This document shows, in pieces, positions 49,375 through 62,800 of a DNA stretch of 64,000 nucleotides (positions within the stretch are counted from its first letter, which is position 1; every line of letters starts with the position of its first letter). Location: NCBI GenBank assembly GCA_008711295.1, contig VUYV01000231.1, forward strand, positions 39,491 to 103,490, in the 5' to 3' direction. The DNA is from Anarhynchus alexandrinus. Lineage: Eukaryota > Chordata > Aves > Charadriiformes > Charadriidae. The translations under genes were made by a program, and so were the position numbers. Under the pieces are notes generated by a model. It worked only from the letters and a program-made list of their open reading frames with translations, was not told the origin of the DNA and made no database searches.

Positions 49375-52300
49375 TAATACTACTTTCATTTAGAAAATTC
49401 AGATTACACAAACCAGTAGGTGGCTGCCTTTGTGACAGGGCTAATCCTACTTGTAGTAGTCAAGGTATTAAACAGCATGTGGCACACCGGGCTTTGTAAT
49501 ATGCAGCTGGTTCTGGATGAGAAACTAGGTTCTTCTTGTGAGCAGCAATATCTGCAAACACTAAGTAAATTTAAAATGAACAATAATGTAATTATGTTCT
49601 CCATCACTTTATCAATTATGCTCAGCAGAAAAATAAATAGAGGTCTGACTTCACTTGCAGTTGCATGTCTTGTTGTTGTGAGGAAGATCAGCTTCCTTCC
49701 ACTTCCATTTAATGGGCTTTAATATTGGAAAAAAAATGGGATACCGACAAAAGTGAATTAATGTCTACTTCAACAGCTGTACAGAACTACCTTTCCATGC
49801 AAAAGAGCTTTTTCTGTCTGTTAATCTAGTATTCTATCTATCTCAAAGGAGAAAAGTTAGGATGAAAATGAAAAAAAAACAATTAACATTCAGAAAGTTG
49901 ACTGCTATCTTAGGAGCCAACCCAAAAGTTTAGAAGCCAAGATGATAGCTGGGGAACTAGCTGTAGTAGTCAAGTTAAATAAGCGATAGTCAGAGCAGGA
50001 AGAAAATAAGTTCCTTCTATCACAGACCCACATATATTTAACAATTGTAAGGTATAATTTGTTATGGTATAAACCATAATTTAGATGTGTCATAAGAAAG
50101 AAGCTGAGTGCAAATCAAAATACAGATTCAGAGCTGAACAGTGTCATAGTATGACCATTGCACCTGCATTTTGTGGATAAGCTAATTAAAGAAATGTAAA
50201 ACTTCTTAGTGTATAATACTGGCAGCTGAGCAGGGGATTTAATTACCTCTAATTTGGTGCATGTCATGGAGGGGGAATTTTCATGTACGATCGGGAGATC
50301 CAGTTAGCATGTCTGAGACCTCGCATCCCCAAAAACCTGGGCACTGGTATGACTAGTTGCTCTAGAGAAATCACATAGACCATGAATCAATGAACAAACC
50401 TGAAGTCTGGGCGTTTAATGCAGGAAAGTAACAATTATTACAGTTTACCTGCAGAATGCTCAGCAGAGAAATATGTGGGTGGGCTCTAGGAGGTCTACAG
50501 TGCCGCAAGCACAAGGGGGTCACATGAGTAGGGGAATTTAGGGCTTCCCCGCAGTGAGCTGATACATCCCTCTGGCACACCGCATGGCACGGTACTTGCC
50601 GTTGTCCTAATAGTTTGCTGTACTGTGCTGTTCTCCTGCCCGTAGGCAGCTGGAGGCTTCTGCTTTGCCTGTTGAGTGCTTTGGCTCAAGGGCTGTCTTT
50701 CTATTCACACATTCACACCAGCTAGGACATGGGGTTCCTATCACACACCGCTAGCAGCTATTGGTATTGTGGCAATACAAATAGTATAGTTCACCCTAAT
50801 TTTACTCAAAGTGCTAGATGTTTTCCCAAGCGCTTTTTGAATCATTTATTTAAAAAAAAAATAAATAAAAAATCATGTTGACTCAAATTTCAGACATGTT
50901 TTTCTAATTAAATAGATTTGTTTGTAGCATGTAAAAATAAATCAAGATTTCCAAACCCTTTAGCTGGCTGGATCTCCAAGGGCTTGGGTACATGTCACAG
51001 AGAGTTCAATGTTACTGGTAAAGAGTAAACAGTCTTCTGTGATAGATTAATTACATAAGGTTGCCTTGCAAACATTAAATAATTGATAGAGATTGAAATC
51101 TGAAGTAAATAAAACCTGAGATAATTTACTTGAAGTTTCCCTCTCTCCCTTAGAAAAGTAACGCCTATTCCCCAAATGTGTTCGGGAGAAGAATGTAAAA
51201 TTGTTTGCTGCTATCACATCCCTATTTCAGTGCTGACACAGGGAAAGAAGAAGCCTTTCAGGGCACCCTTTCTCCCGTGCTCAGTTACATCTTCTGTACT
51301 CCTTAAATTTCCTACCACAGCTGGTGGCTTTCCATTTCAACGACTGGATCAGGACTAACACGGGTGACAAAGTACGATTCCCCCTTGCCCTCTCCTTGGC
51401 CTTGTTCTGCACTTACAGCCGTGCTGATATTTTGGAATTAAAGGGGTAATCTCTGCTCTCAGCATTAATCACTTTAGCTTTAGGGAGATTTTTTGCATAA
51501 TACAGCAGGAAGAGTCGAACAACTGGACCCTAAAGGCAGACGAGGGACGTGAGAAGCTGTGAAAACCAAACAGCAATGAACAGGCTGGATGTTCATTGAT
51601 TCTCAGAGCACAAGTCTTTTGCTTGTTCATCTCTTCCTGCTCACCAAATTACAAATACATTGCGTTCTTTGGTCTTCAAGCTTAGCAGTGGAGACCAACC
51701 GAACGCAGGAAGCATCGCCGATTCTGCTGCTGGCCTGTGAAGGACTCTCACCTTCGTGAGCGTGTCTCGTGGCTGATGTTGGTATTTTCATTGTGAAAAT
51801 AAATACAGAAAGCAGCACTCGGAGTCCATTCCCTGGCTGGCTGCATTTCCTACAGAAACGAATTAGCAAAAAATGAAGCGGATGTGATTGCATTTTATGT
51901 TGGTTTTCCTCCTAATAACTTTTGAGTCCACAGGCCAATTTCAACTAAATTTGACAGAAGGTAAAAGGCTCTGAGATTATCAGCTTCCTACAAAGCTGGG
52001 GAAAATCAGCATCTGGATAGAGGAGATAAGGCCAAATGAGTGCCCCTGCAGATGGAAAAGCAAACGGATCCATTCAGCCTGACAGCAGCCCGCTGGCCAC
52101 CGATCATGGGCTACTCATGCCACTGCCTTTTGCCTGGTGAATGTGTCAGAGGGGACGTGGGATGGAGAGGGGGTAATCCTGAATGCTGAAGGACTACTTA
52201 TCCTATATATAAAATATATTCATATATTTGTGATCAGGAAAGATTTCACATGCAAGGAAGCACTGGAATCCATGAAATTTTGGGAATACTAAACAAAATT

Positions 52301-55233
52301 GTAGTCCTGAGCAAGCACTACGGCTTAAAAACCATCACTGACATTCTGTTGTGGACCATGCTATCCTAAAGCTGACTCTGTGTATGAAACTCAGATTAGT
52401 ATAGGTGAGATGAGAAATCCTTGGATAAAAACAGGATACAGAGGTAAAGTCTAATATTTTAAAGTACTTAACAGACAACTATCTGAATCCATACATTAGC
52501 TTCACTTCTCATGGCCTGATTTCCCTGGTTCTGAATATCTAAAGCCCTCAGCAACTTAAAATATACTGGCATTCAAGTCAGTTCCCTTTAGATAGTGAGA
52601 TGAATGTGGATTTAAATGAATAATTCTAGATAGTTGAATTTGGGTTTGTGACCTGATTTTTAGAGATTATGAAAATGAGATACTCCCAGCTGAAGCCACG
52701 GGCATCTAATCTTGGCAAAAATCATTCAAAAATGACCAAATTTATGGCTGAAAGTTATCCCTAGCTCTTCATTTTGGAGGGGAAGTAATTAAAATATTGA
52801 GTTTTAATGTGAAAGGATAGCAAATGGAGAACATTTCTGAGAAACAGTGTAATCTATTGTTCTAATGGAAAATTGCCTTCATTAGCTAAGAAATTATCTG
52901 CAGACAATCAATAACAGTGCTGTTACAGTGTCACCATATTAGGGAAATACCCCAGGATGAAACACAAAGAGACAAATTGTTCAGCTCCTACCTCTACACT
53001 GGCCTTAATTTTGTCACATCCACCTGTTAATTTTGTTAGGACTGTGGGGCCCACCAAAACTCCTCCGGTTCCTTCCTCCATCCCTCTGCTGCTCCACGTG
53101 CCCAGCATGGGAAGGTTGTAACTCACTGGGCTGTTGTTATCAGAGTGCCACAGCACTTCATGCTCTTGAAGAGACAGTGCTGCAGTTGCGTTAGGAACTA
53201 TATGAGCTTTTAGGTAGAGGTTCCCTATCCAGAAGAACTGGCTGGTGAGCAGTGTGAAGCGATACTCTTCCCGACTTGTCTTCAGGAGGTTCATGTCTGG
53301 CATTAGAAGGAGGGAGAAACTCTTCTCTTTTTCTTTAAGGAGTATTTTGGACTGAGGCTATGTGGAGGACCGCACCTTAGGTCTCACGACTCATATAAAG
53401 TTTGAACAAAAAAAAAAGTAAACTGCTATAAAAGCTGTAAGCTCCTATTATCCATAGAAACAAGAAAGCTGAGTGTTTTTGGCAGAGGACCTGCTAAAAG
53501 CATTCCAGAATGATCTGAAAATGAAATGCACTGCATAAGGCCATTTTTTTTAAACTAGAAGTGGACATGTTTAAAGTGTACTTAAAACCAGGAAAGTATT
53601 GAAACAGCAACTTTGTTGTTTACCACAGGGACACTGGTGAAGGAATAAGATCTGTCCTATTATGAATTTAGTATTAAAAGGACATATACGATGGTTTTTT
53701 TTGAAGTAGCTTGTTATAGAAGACTGTCAAAGGACTTCTAGCACACCCTTATTTGGGATCAAGATTTAACCACTAAGGTTCTGACCCGCAAAGGCATTTA
53801 AACACCTTTTTTTTTTGTATTCACTGAATGGCAATTAGGAACCTGCACAGGAGGTACATCTTTGAGGATCTAGACTTACATTGCTATACTATGTGAGTTG
53901 GTAAAACAGCTGAATGGAGTCATGGATATATGGTGTCCTTCTACTTTGGTGTGAATACAAGAAAATCTCTCCACATTTTCAGACACAGAGACGGACTCTT
54001 GGCCCTCAGGGCAGTGACCAACATCTTCCACTCCACTGAGAGCTGAAATTCAGATGTACAACGTGATAAAGGTCTCCCCCATTTCCAATGACCCATCCCA
54101 TGTAGGGCTTTGCCCAATGTTTTTGTGTAGTACTGTCCCTGTTGGCCCATGTCACTCTGGTTCACTCTTCTTCTCTACCACGCAAGTGCAGAGAGTCACA
54201 AGAAGACAGGAGTCTTTGATGTTTCCAGACTTAGTTTCTGTGATACCTTCTGATGTCCACTGAAGTAGTATAATCACAGAAATAGTATTTGCTGCTTTTC
54301 AACCCTAACAGAGACTCTATTCTTTGCCAGGTTTGCTCTATGTTACTTAAAAATGTGCATGTTGAAATACATTGGAGGCAATGTTAACAGATGTGATCCG
54401 GAGATCTTCTCACAAAGGATTTACTAGTGCTTCCCACTGCACCAGCACTATCTTCTTGGTGTAAGTGCCAGAAGAGTAAATTGTGGCGTTTGTCTTCCTC
54501 TCTGTGAAGAAAAGGGCAGAGAGAAGAGAGAAGTCTGAGCGATCGTTGCCCCTCTCCCCTTACATGCTTCTGATGTTGAAATCTGGCAGCTCTGGTTTCC
54601 ATGGGTTTTTGTGTGTATGTGCTTGGAGACTGTCTTAATTTGCATGGTTCACTGCCAGGTGAGAAAGAATAATGCCTGAATGTACAGAGCAAACATAGCC
54701 GGAGTATCAGACTACAGCTTGCTGCAGGGAATTGAAATGGTAGCTGCTCAAGACTTGCAGACCTTTGGCAGGGCTGTAAAAATACAAATAATAATAAAAG
54801 AAGGGAGACATTCTGACCCTAGCAGCAGCAGGATGCCTTTGCGTGCAAGTCCATCCAGGATCTGACTAACTGTCTCGTAAGGTCCATGTGGAATGTGTGA
54901 AGATTTGCAATAATCCCTTACTGAAACAAGACAGAGGACTTTACAGCTGAAAATGGCTCATGCAGCAGGACCTTGGCAGGGGAACAAACCTGTGCACAGT
55001 TCCATATGGAGCTGAGCTATTATCCTTTCATGCAGCTTGGCCTTAATGCTCGTGCCTGTACTAATGCCTGCCTAAAACCAACTGGCCAAACAACTGACCA
55101 ACCAGCCAGCCAAGAGCCGTCACCATTCAAACTTGCTGGGCAGTCCCGAAGCCATTCCTCAAGACCAGATTTTGGCCGTGCTGCCCCAGCCCTGCCCCGG
55201 TTGTGGTGTAAGAGCCGGAGGCACCGTTTGTAG
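49375..55233. other. Non-coding stretch
   Basis: No gene is supported. It contains an A-rich run (about 50,850-50,872), a TATATA-rich spot (52,204-52,230), and a possible ancient repeat fragment at 53,755-53,800 (GGTTCTGACCCGCAAAGG, CATTTAAACACC). The longest open frame is 126 codons (53,303-52,923, minus) with no domain. Confidence 0.45.
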
Positions 55234-55257
55234 ACTCTCTCTCTCTCTCTCTCTCAT
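55234..55257 (+). repeat. (CT)n microsatellite
   Basis: About eleven uninterrupted CT units. It lies 150 bases upstream of a CR1 fragment. Confidence 0.9.
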
Positions 55258-55407
55258 CTCACACTTTCTCTTTCGTGTCACCGATGCTCCCTTTTTAGCA
55301 GGCAGGTCTCCCAGCACCGGAGCCATATTCAGCCTGCTGAGCTCAGCCCTGCAAGCGTGAGGACAGCGGCTGTGAGCATCACACAGTGGGGACAAGTCTC
55401 CAGCATC

Positions 55408-55592
55408 AACAGGTTGCCCAGAGAGGTTGTTGAGGCCCCATCCCTGGAGGTGTTCAAGGCTAGGCTGGACGTGGCCTTGGGCAACCTGGTCTAGTGCGAG
55501 GTGTCCCTGCCTATAGCAGGGGGGTTGGAACTCGATGATCTTCAAGGTCCTTTCCAACCTAAACCATTCTATGATTCTATGATTCTATGATC
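55408..55592 (+). mobile_element. CR1 LINE 3' fragment, young subfamily
   Basis: The fragment begins in ORF2 (AACAGGTTGCCCAGAGAGG, encoding NRLPREVVEAPSLEVFKARLD) and passes the native stop and the GGTTGGAACTCGATGATCTT 3' UTR. It ends in three ATTCTATG units. The sequence differs from the 26.35 kb copy at about eight places over 185 bases, one of the least decayed repeats in the window. Confidence 0.95.
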
Positions 55593-55754
55593 TTGCTTGT
55601 GCCAGCACTGCCAGGCAGGACCAGTCTGCGTCTTGGTTTGTAGGCAGGGATTAGTCAGCCAAAATTATTTGAGCTCCCTGGGATTTTCTCCTGAGTAAGC
55701 CCAGTGTGCTGTAAAGTCACAAATTAATTTAGCTTAAAGTCAACTGTGCTAAGG

Positions 55755-55812
55755 TTATTTATATTGCTCTTACAGATGAGGACTTGGAGGATGAGAAAGA
55801 CTAAAGCTTCCC
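55755..55812 (-). mobile_element. Possible MIR-like SINE tail (minus strand)
   Basis: The plus strand reads TTATATTGCTCTTACAGATG, then AGGACTTGGAGGATGAGAAA and GACTAAAGCTTCCC. It resembles the reversed MIR tail TTTTACAGATGAGGAAACTG, AGGCACAGAAAG, ATTAAGTGACTTGCCC. It is a short match, so chance is possible. Confidence 0.4.
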
Positions 55813-56499
55813 AATACCGGTCCTGACCCACCAAAGCCTACTGGTCCTTGGTGGTCTGTGACACGATGGAGGAGCCCAAGTGGTGAGTCCTGACTGCAGC
55901 GTATCGCCAGACTTCATACTTACAGCTGGCAGCTTGTTTGTGTTTTGTGCTTAATTTCTGTCCCACTATCATCAGGATTAATAATTTATTTCTGCAGCAC
56001 GTTGGCTAGCGAGGAACATAGGCTCAGCTACTGCACCGGCAGTGTAAATATGTCCAGAACCCGGCTTCTATACATACGCATTCGTGTGTGTGCATGCACA
56101 TACGTGTGTGTAAGAACAGCAATCCTATGAACACTTCAGTGTTATAGCAAAAGCAGAGAGCTTTAAGTGAGACAAGCTTTCAGGGGAAAAAAGAGAGAGA
56201 GAGGTTTATCACTGCTATTTAACTTGGAGTATTTCTTAAAATAAAACCCAGTTTACGATAAAAAATAGCCAAGGGGCTGTGCAACTTTGGCATAATATAT
56301 TCCAAGTGGAAAAAGACCGGTTTGAAGCCACGCAGCCCTGACTCTTTGGCACAGAGTTACTTCTCCTGCAAATACAGCCGCGCAACCAAGACCGCGTTTC
56401 CTTTTATAAAGAAATTTCGGTTTGGGGGGCAAAAGGAAAATATGAATACTGCTCTGGAGCAGTGCTCCTGGACCCAGTCTCCTATAATAGCCCTAGAAA

Positions 56500-57060
56500 A
56501 ACAGGGCAGATGATGTCATGGCAGCTGCTGATTGCCTGACAGACAGTTTCCGCAGCGCAACATGAGGCCCTTTGGTCTCCCTGTCAGGGAGATTGGCAGC
56601 TGAATGGCACCAATGAGCGCTGGACTGTATTCCCTCTGGGAATGCTGCCCTCATTGATGGACAGAAAGCAAAGGGAAAGATTGTCTTTGAACCTGAAAAG
56701 AATCCCCTTTTTTCTCCCTAAAGCTCCTGCCCCCGCTCTCCGCAGCTCTTTTTTCATCCCCTTTTTTTAAAGGTGTTTTGTTCTACAGCAGTTACTGAGC
56801 TTAATGGAACTGAATGACTTTTCCCCTTCACAATCTGTCAGTCAAAAGCGCAACTCCAGGGCTGTTAAATGAAGTCCTTTCAGAGGCAGACAGAGGAGGA
56901 ATGTGTCAGTCATCCAACAGACCCTGTTGTGTTTTAATCTGTCAGAGGGGTGATAGGGAGAGCAGCCGGGCTCTGCTGGGGCACATTCCCAGCAGCAGCT
57001 AAGAGGCCCTGACAAACCCAGGTGCTGGAGCCAAAAAGTCAACCGGTCATAAACACGGGC
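56500..57060. other. Candidate conserved non-coding element
   Basis: This complex motif-rich sequence includes GATGATGTCATGGCAGC, GCTGATTGCCTGACAGACAG (PBX/MEIS-like) and CTGTCAGGGAGATTGG. It also has GGCACCAATGAGCGC, AAAGGGAAAGATTGTC and TTTGAACCTG. TGACAG/CTGTCA strings recur at least six times. No coding frame is supported. The MEIS/TALE-site density suggests an enhancer. Confidence 0.3.
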
Positions 57061-59689
57061 GAGGTACGGTGCTCTGAGCCCCCAGACGCTCTGCTTTGCA
57101 ATCGGCTGTGAGACGTTTGGGCAGACTTTCAGCAAAGGTATCGTAGTAAGCATTTCTAGCAGAAAGCCGCCTTTAAGCACAGGACGGGTCTGTGTAAGGC
57201 ATGGCTTTCAAATTAATATAACTCTTAACTAAAACACTGGAGACAGTAATCCTCTGGATGAAATGCATTTAGGTGGACTATGATTCCAAGCCATTTCTGC
57301 TGAATTACCTTAATTTTTTGAGTTTCCCCCGTTATATGACATTCCATTAATCTTACCTATTAGGTTAAGACTGATGTGCAATTTGTTCCGGGGCTGAACA
57401 GTTGGTCCTATTCACTCAAGCGCCAGTGTTTCACTACACATTATGAGAAGTGCCCACTGTTGCTCTAACGAGAATAATGATCCTCTACTTGCATTTCAAG
57501 GGTTTGCTATTTCATCTTTTTTTTTCTTTTTTCCGTCAAGGGAGTAGATTTAAACAAACAGCTCCTGTTCTTATCAGATCTCATAGGGAATGTCTCTTGC
57601 CTGCTTTTACGGAGATGGCAAACTGTGGCTCTGCGCACAATGTAGTTCTGTGTTACTGTGGCAGCTGGACTCCCAATGCACTTGAATATGCTGGCTTTCC
57701 ATCTGTAATAAAGTGGGTTTATATCCCCCGCAGCGCTGCTGTGGTTCCCCTCCAGTTTTGCATACCCGTGGTCCGATGCCAGGCTCAGCAGAGTCGGCGG
57801 AAGGCATCCCCCGCCTGGGAAGAATGCTGCACGGCAGTAGCATCTTGTTTCCCATCCTGTCTGTTCGCTTGTCTGCGAAGTCATGGAAAACCAGTGGCCC
57901 CTCACAGTTTGTCATTCACTAGTTTAGACAGAGTCTACCATGTCAGCATTTGCTTAAATGTTGCAACAAAATGCATTCCCTCTGCCTTCTCCCTCTACGC
58001 CCCAACAGATTTCACTTGTATTTACTCAGAGCAATGGAGCTCTATCTATCTGGTCTGTGGGACTGTGACCATCCCTGGGAAAGGACTGTTTTGGAGTTTC
58101 AGCTGTTTCCAGAAAGCGGCATCTCATGGATGCTGATAACTGTGGCTATAGAAAGTGTCATTGCCATAGAAAACTGACTGTTCTGGTTATCTAACGGGTT
58201 AATCTCTGAAATATAGGGCTTGCTTGGACGGAGCCCTAAGAGCAGCACCTGACTGATATGCTGACAGGAGAGATTTACAGTGTTGGCAGCTTTTACAATA
58301 AATTTTCAAGTCAGTGGCTATGTCCTAGGGTAAACAGAGTGGTTTCCTTTCACTGGACTAGAACAACAACGAGAGCTAACAATCAGCAGGGTACAGAGCC
58401 CTGGCAGGGATCGAAAGGTGTGTAAGGAGTCGCCTCCATCTGCTCTTGACTTGTTTCCTTTCACAGCTGAAGGAAAAGTTCAGAGAAAGAAAAATTGTCA
58501 GAGAACTGCCTAGATGCCCTGTATGGTTTAGTTGAGAATTAACATGAGTGGAGAATAACCTGAGTTCATCCTGCTGGACAGTCCCCAAAAGGATGGTGAG
58601 ATGAAGTCCTTTGAATTGGGCCACAGAAAGCTGTCTGCACTTGTTTAGATGAACTGGAGTTGTGTTCTCTGGGAACCAAGACGCTTTACAGAGTAACTGA
58701 ATTTGTAGGGTGTATGCTCTGCCCTGAAAGGAAGATGTTGTGGTGTGGCTGGGATGGCCACAACAAGTCCATATGAGGGGAGCCCATTTCATCCGCACAG
58801 ACTCTCACTCCATCCGTCACTCAGGGCTAAGCTTCGGGCGGAGGGAGGTGTGGGAGGGCATGAGTAAATGGAGTCTCTTGTCATGTAGATTATTTATCCT
58901 CTATGTGGAGGAGTAATTAGGCCCAGAGGGCAGTCCATCACTGTCCTCAGGCTGGATCAGCGGAGACGGACTGGCTCCTCTTCCAGCAATGCTTGGAAAA
59001 AAAGCTGTGCCGCACACTGGGCCCCGTGTGGAGCACATGGCGATGGTGCATCTTGATGTGGTCAGAAAGGTCACCATCCCCACTGAAAGGCAAGAGAAGC
59101 CTGAGGAGCACTGGCTGACAAAGGCAGTGGCCTCTTGTCTGCGCACGGACAGGAATGTAATTGCTGAACATAAGCTGTCCTTGTTTCACAGAGAAGGATC
59201 AGACAGCCCCGTTGAGGTCCAGCTGATCTGAGGAAAGGCTCGGCCCTTTATGCGTATTGAAAATCCCTCTGTAAAGAAAGGTTCCTTTAACAGTGCCTTA
59301 GCTGATAGCTGGAACAAAACCCAGCCACACTGTCCGGGTTAGTCTGCATCACGGGCTGCAAAATGTGGGAAACGGAATTCCTGCACTCTCAGAATGCACT
59401 GAGATCTTCCCAGACCGGGTGGTGTCCTCGGTCTTTTTATTGTTGGGATTTTTTTTTTTTTGCAGATCCATAACTTAAAATGAACTAAACAGAATTTCCT
59501 TTGCATGTAGGTCTGCTATCCTATGTTTTTAAGTATTTATGATATGATCCCATGCACACGCAGGCAAGCAAAATATCATTCCATTCATAGGAATGAATGA
59601 TGTATCAGTTTGGATGTCTGTCTATCCTATCTGCATGCTCAGCCATGGAAAATCATCAGGCTCTAGCAGCTTGTCACTCACTCGGCTAA

Positions 59690-59830
59690 ATAAGTTTCAA
59701 GCCATATCAACATCTGCTTAAAAGTGGCCGGACTGCCACTGAATTGCAAAGGCTCAATTCAACCCATATAAATGGAAATTTTTACTGTTGGCATAAAAGC
59801 ATTTACAAGCTGAGACGTATATTATAATGG
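59690..59830. other. Candidate conserved non-coding element
   Basis: Short evenly mixed stretch with TTTCAAGCCATATCAACATC, CCACTGAATTGCAAAGGC, CCCATATAAATGG and GCATAAAAGCATTTAC strings. No repeat and no coding frame are seen. It resembles enhancer sequence only by texture. Confidence 0.2.
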
Positions 59831-62800
59831 GAATGAAAATAAACCCTTAAAAAATCTGCACCCCATTTGTTCAGGCTGTGCCTGAACGTTCCCATGCTGA
59901 GAAGCACTTCTTGCCATTTATTAACTGTGACTTTAACTAGAAAGTGAAGCTGTTCATTCAAATAAAGTGCATTCCTGCGTCTCCTACTGGAATAGCTGTC
60001 ATTTTGCTGAAGGGCTGTGTCTCAGTGACACATGTGCCAGCAGTAACTGCTGCCGATATTGCCTGATCCTTATACGTCTGATATTCCCCACTCCTTGTTA
60101 CTAACGCTGAATGCAAGCCCTGAAACTTCCCTATGAGTTTCCTGCCTGTTTCAAGAGACACTACAAAATATTTTTAACAAGGTGTTACAACATATTTTTA
60201 AATGTTTGCATACTGAATCTTTCTTGACAAAAATCCGTGAACCTGGACAATCAGATAGTCATAGTCACACGCACACACATCTAAACACAGTTGGCCCCGT
60301 CTTCACCCAGCACAATCTGCAGCTGCACAACCAGTTACTGATATGTGTGTGGGTGGGTATGTTTTAAGGAGAAGTTATTCAAAATGTGTACTTTTATGCC
60401 CAGAAGTGTTTTGTATGTGTGTGTGCCCCTGCTAACTGCATAGGGGAAAAAGTGCAGGTGTTCCTGTCTGCAAAATAATGCCTACAAAATCAGAGACCAG
60501 GTTGAGAGCTCAATGAACAGGAGATCCTTCCTTCATTCATTTCCTTAAGTTAAGCCCTAAAGTGCTACAAATTTCTTCTGGTTATTGTTAAAGGGTAATG
60601 GAAAGTTTCAAAAAATCTCTCTTGTAAAGAAGCTTATATTACCCCTAAAAAGAAATGTGGGGGGAGGAAGGACCCTCATCTGCGGTATGGCGATTTCAAG
60701 CAGTGAGCTTGGAAGTCCTGCTTTTAATCCAGGCATTTAATTTCAAACAGGTGCTGCTGCCTGTCCTCCTCGGGACCTGGGGGGTGAATCCCACAAGTGG
60801 ATTTGGGATCCTGCTTGCTGCAGAGAAGGGGCGTGTGGCTTTTCCTGCTGTTTGCAGGCGGCAGCTTCAGATCCCCTGTGGGCGAAGGAAGAGGCTGGAG
60901 CTCAGCGCGATGGTGGGAAGGGGCAGGAGGTCGGGGGCCCAGGGGCGAGGGCTGCGTTTCGGTTTCGGGTAACACGTGGGTTGCAAGCCCCACTGCTGTA
61001 GGTAGACGCTTCTCGCTTTTGCATGGGAGTCGAAATACTCGTCTTTTCTTTTCCTGATGTTTCCCACTTGAAGGTCTTGCAGACCACGAGGTGGCATCTT
61101 CTTCTCCCGAGTGATTTACACCCTCCCCGGAGCTGAGGTCCTTCCCAGGGCCTCGAGCTGCGCCTGGACCCGCACAGCCATATTCTTTCAAGATGTTTAA
61201 GCCTCTTTTCATTAAGTTTGCCCCAGTTCTTCCGATGCTGCTCTTGACCCTCGCTGTTGAGTATTATAGCAGGATATTAAACTGGCACCCTCTGTTACAC
61301 GTTAAGAAAACAGCTGTGAAACCGGAGAGCTTGGTGGACACACCTTCTGCAGCCTCTCGGTGAGGGCATCCTTTGAACACCAGACCCCCCCCTCCACCCC
61401 AGGCCGAGTACAGTCAGATGCCATGGCCAGACCCTACAGCGCCGGCCCCATCGCCTTCCCACAGGCCGGTGGGTTTCCCTTTGCCTTCAGGATGAGTGGC
61501 AGCCAAACCTCCGGGGCATCACCCTCGCCACGGCAGTGGGATCCATGGGGGTCTCCCAGCATTCTTGGGCTGCCTCTGCAGGGCCCCAGGAGCTGGCCTG
61601 GCCCACCAAGGGCTCTTTGTCTGTTCCCGCTCTTTTTGGGGCACAAATAATTATAGGTGCAATTTAAGTGACCTCGGTGTCTAACTACTTGATTTGAAAG
61701 CACAATTAAGTACCTAGACATATAAATAGCCTAAATTGGACTTTTCAGTTAATGGTTAGAACAGCAATAAGGGCCAGGTTAGGAAACTTTGGCCTTGTAC
61801 CTGAAAATTAGCTATACTGTACATTTAAACTCCCTAACTGATTGAAACCTTACACACCCTGGCTTCTACTCAAACCTCTAGATGTTGGCTGTGCTGACCA
61901 GGAGTACATGCCCTCTGGGCACTGGTTATTGTGCAACAAAATGCCCTTCTAGAAGAATTACTATCACCTTCTTAGTTTACCCATTCAGTTGAAAGTAGCA
62001 AAGCGTGGAAGAAATGCTCCTTTCCCCCGAGCTCGGTGGTGTGGGATGACTTTGGAGGTGCGATGCACCCACCCTACCTTGCTGGGTGCACCATCAGTTC
62101 CAGTGGTGCAGCCCAATGAACCTCCTGGAGACGTGGGTGAGCCAGTTCTTGCTCAGGTGGTCCTGTTAATTTTTGCAGGGTAATTTGGGTAAGTAACCAT
62201 AAGCAGAGTGAGCAGCTATGCCAGAGTGTATCATTGCCTGAGTTGCATGGAAATGCAGAGTTCTCTGCTACTATGGTACATCAGACTCTTCCTAGAAAAA
62301 TCCTTTTTGCAGAGGGCAAAAAAAAAAAGATCTGAGCTGTTTAATAGCATTTAGGGCTATGGAAAGACAACAGTCCTGGATTTTGTGGGATCAAAAAGGG
62401 TCCTTCAGCTGTGCTTGTGAAACAAGTGGTTTCTTCTACTGGCAAAATCCAAAACGCATTGTGAACCTTTGAACTCAGTAATAATCGACAACAATGCTTC
62501 CTGGGAACTTCTGTTATTATGAATAGATGTAGCCATCTGGATATGTCTAGCTATTGTTAAACATGATGTTTATATGATGTCATACGTACCTATGCCTCTA
62601 CAAAGAAAGAAATGCAGTTTTCTGCACCAATGATCTTGTATTTTGAAAGCCAGCACAGTAATTTTCCACCCTTTTATGATTAATGTATCCTTCCTTAACC
62701 ATCCTCCAGCAAAATTGTGAACTCTTTAAAAAACGTTACATCTGTAGATTGCTATCTAATATTTATGAACTTATTTTCTTTCATCCTCTTCCCTGGACCT

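Noticed and set aside
59036..59092. Minus-strand frame reading F-x5-L-x2-H-x3-H (FSGDGDLSDHIKMH), like half of a C2H2 zinc finger, with an acceptor-like TTGCCTTTCAG before it
   Set aside because: There is no C-x2-C pair upstream in the same frame, no good GT donor after it, and the frame soon stops. The spacing match alone can arise by chance in 64 kb. A protein search would settle it.
60655..61212. Overlapping open frames of 105 codons (plus) and 162 codons (minus) in a GC-rich patch
   Set aside because: Both strands are open, with low-complexity Pro/Gly/Ser/Lys content and no domain. Best explained by base composition.
61640..61760. Possible ancient amniote repeat or NKX-site element (CAATTTAAGTGACCTCGG, AATTAAGTACCTAGAC)
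   Set aside because: It resembles both an old repeat and an enhancer, but neither match is good enough to call.
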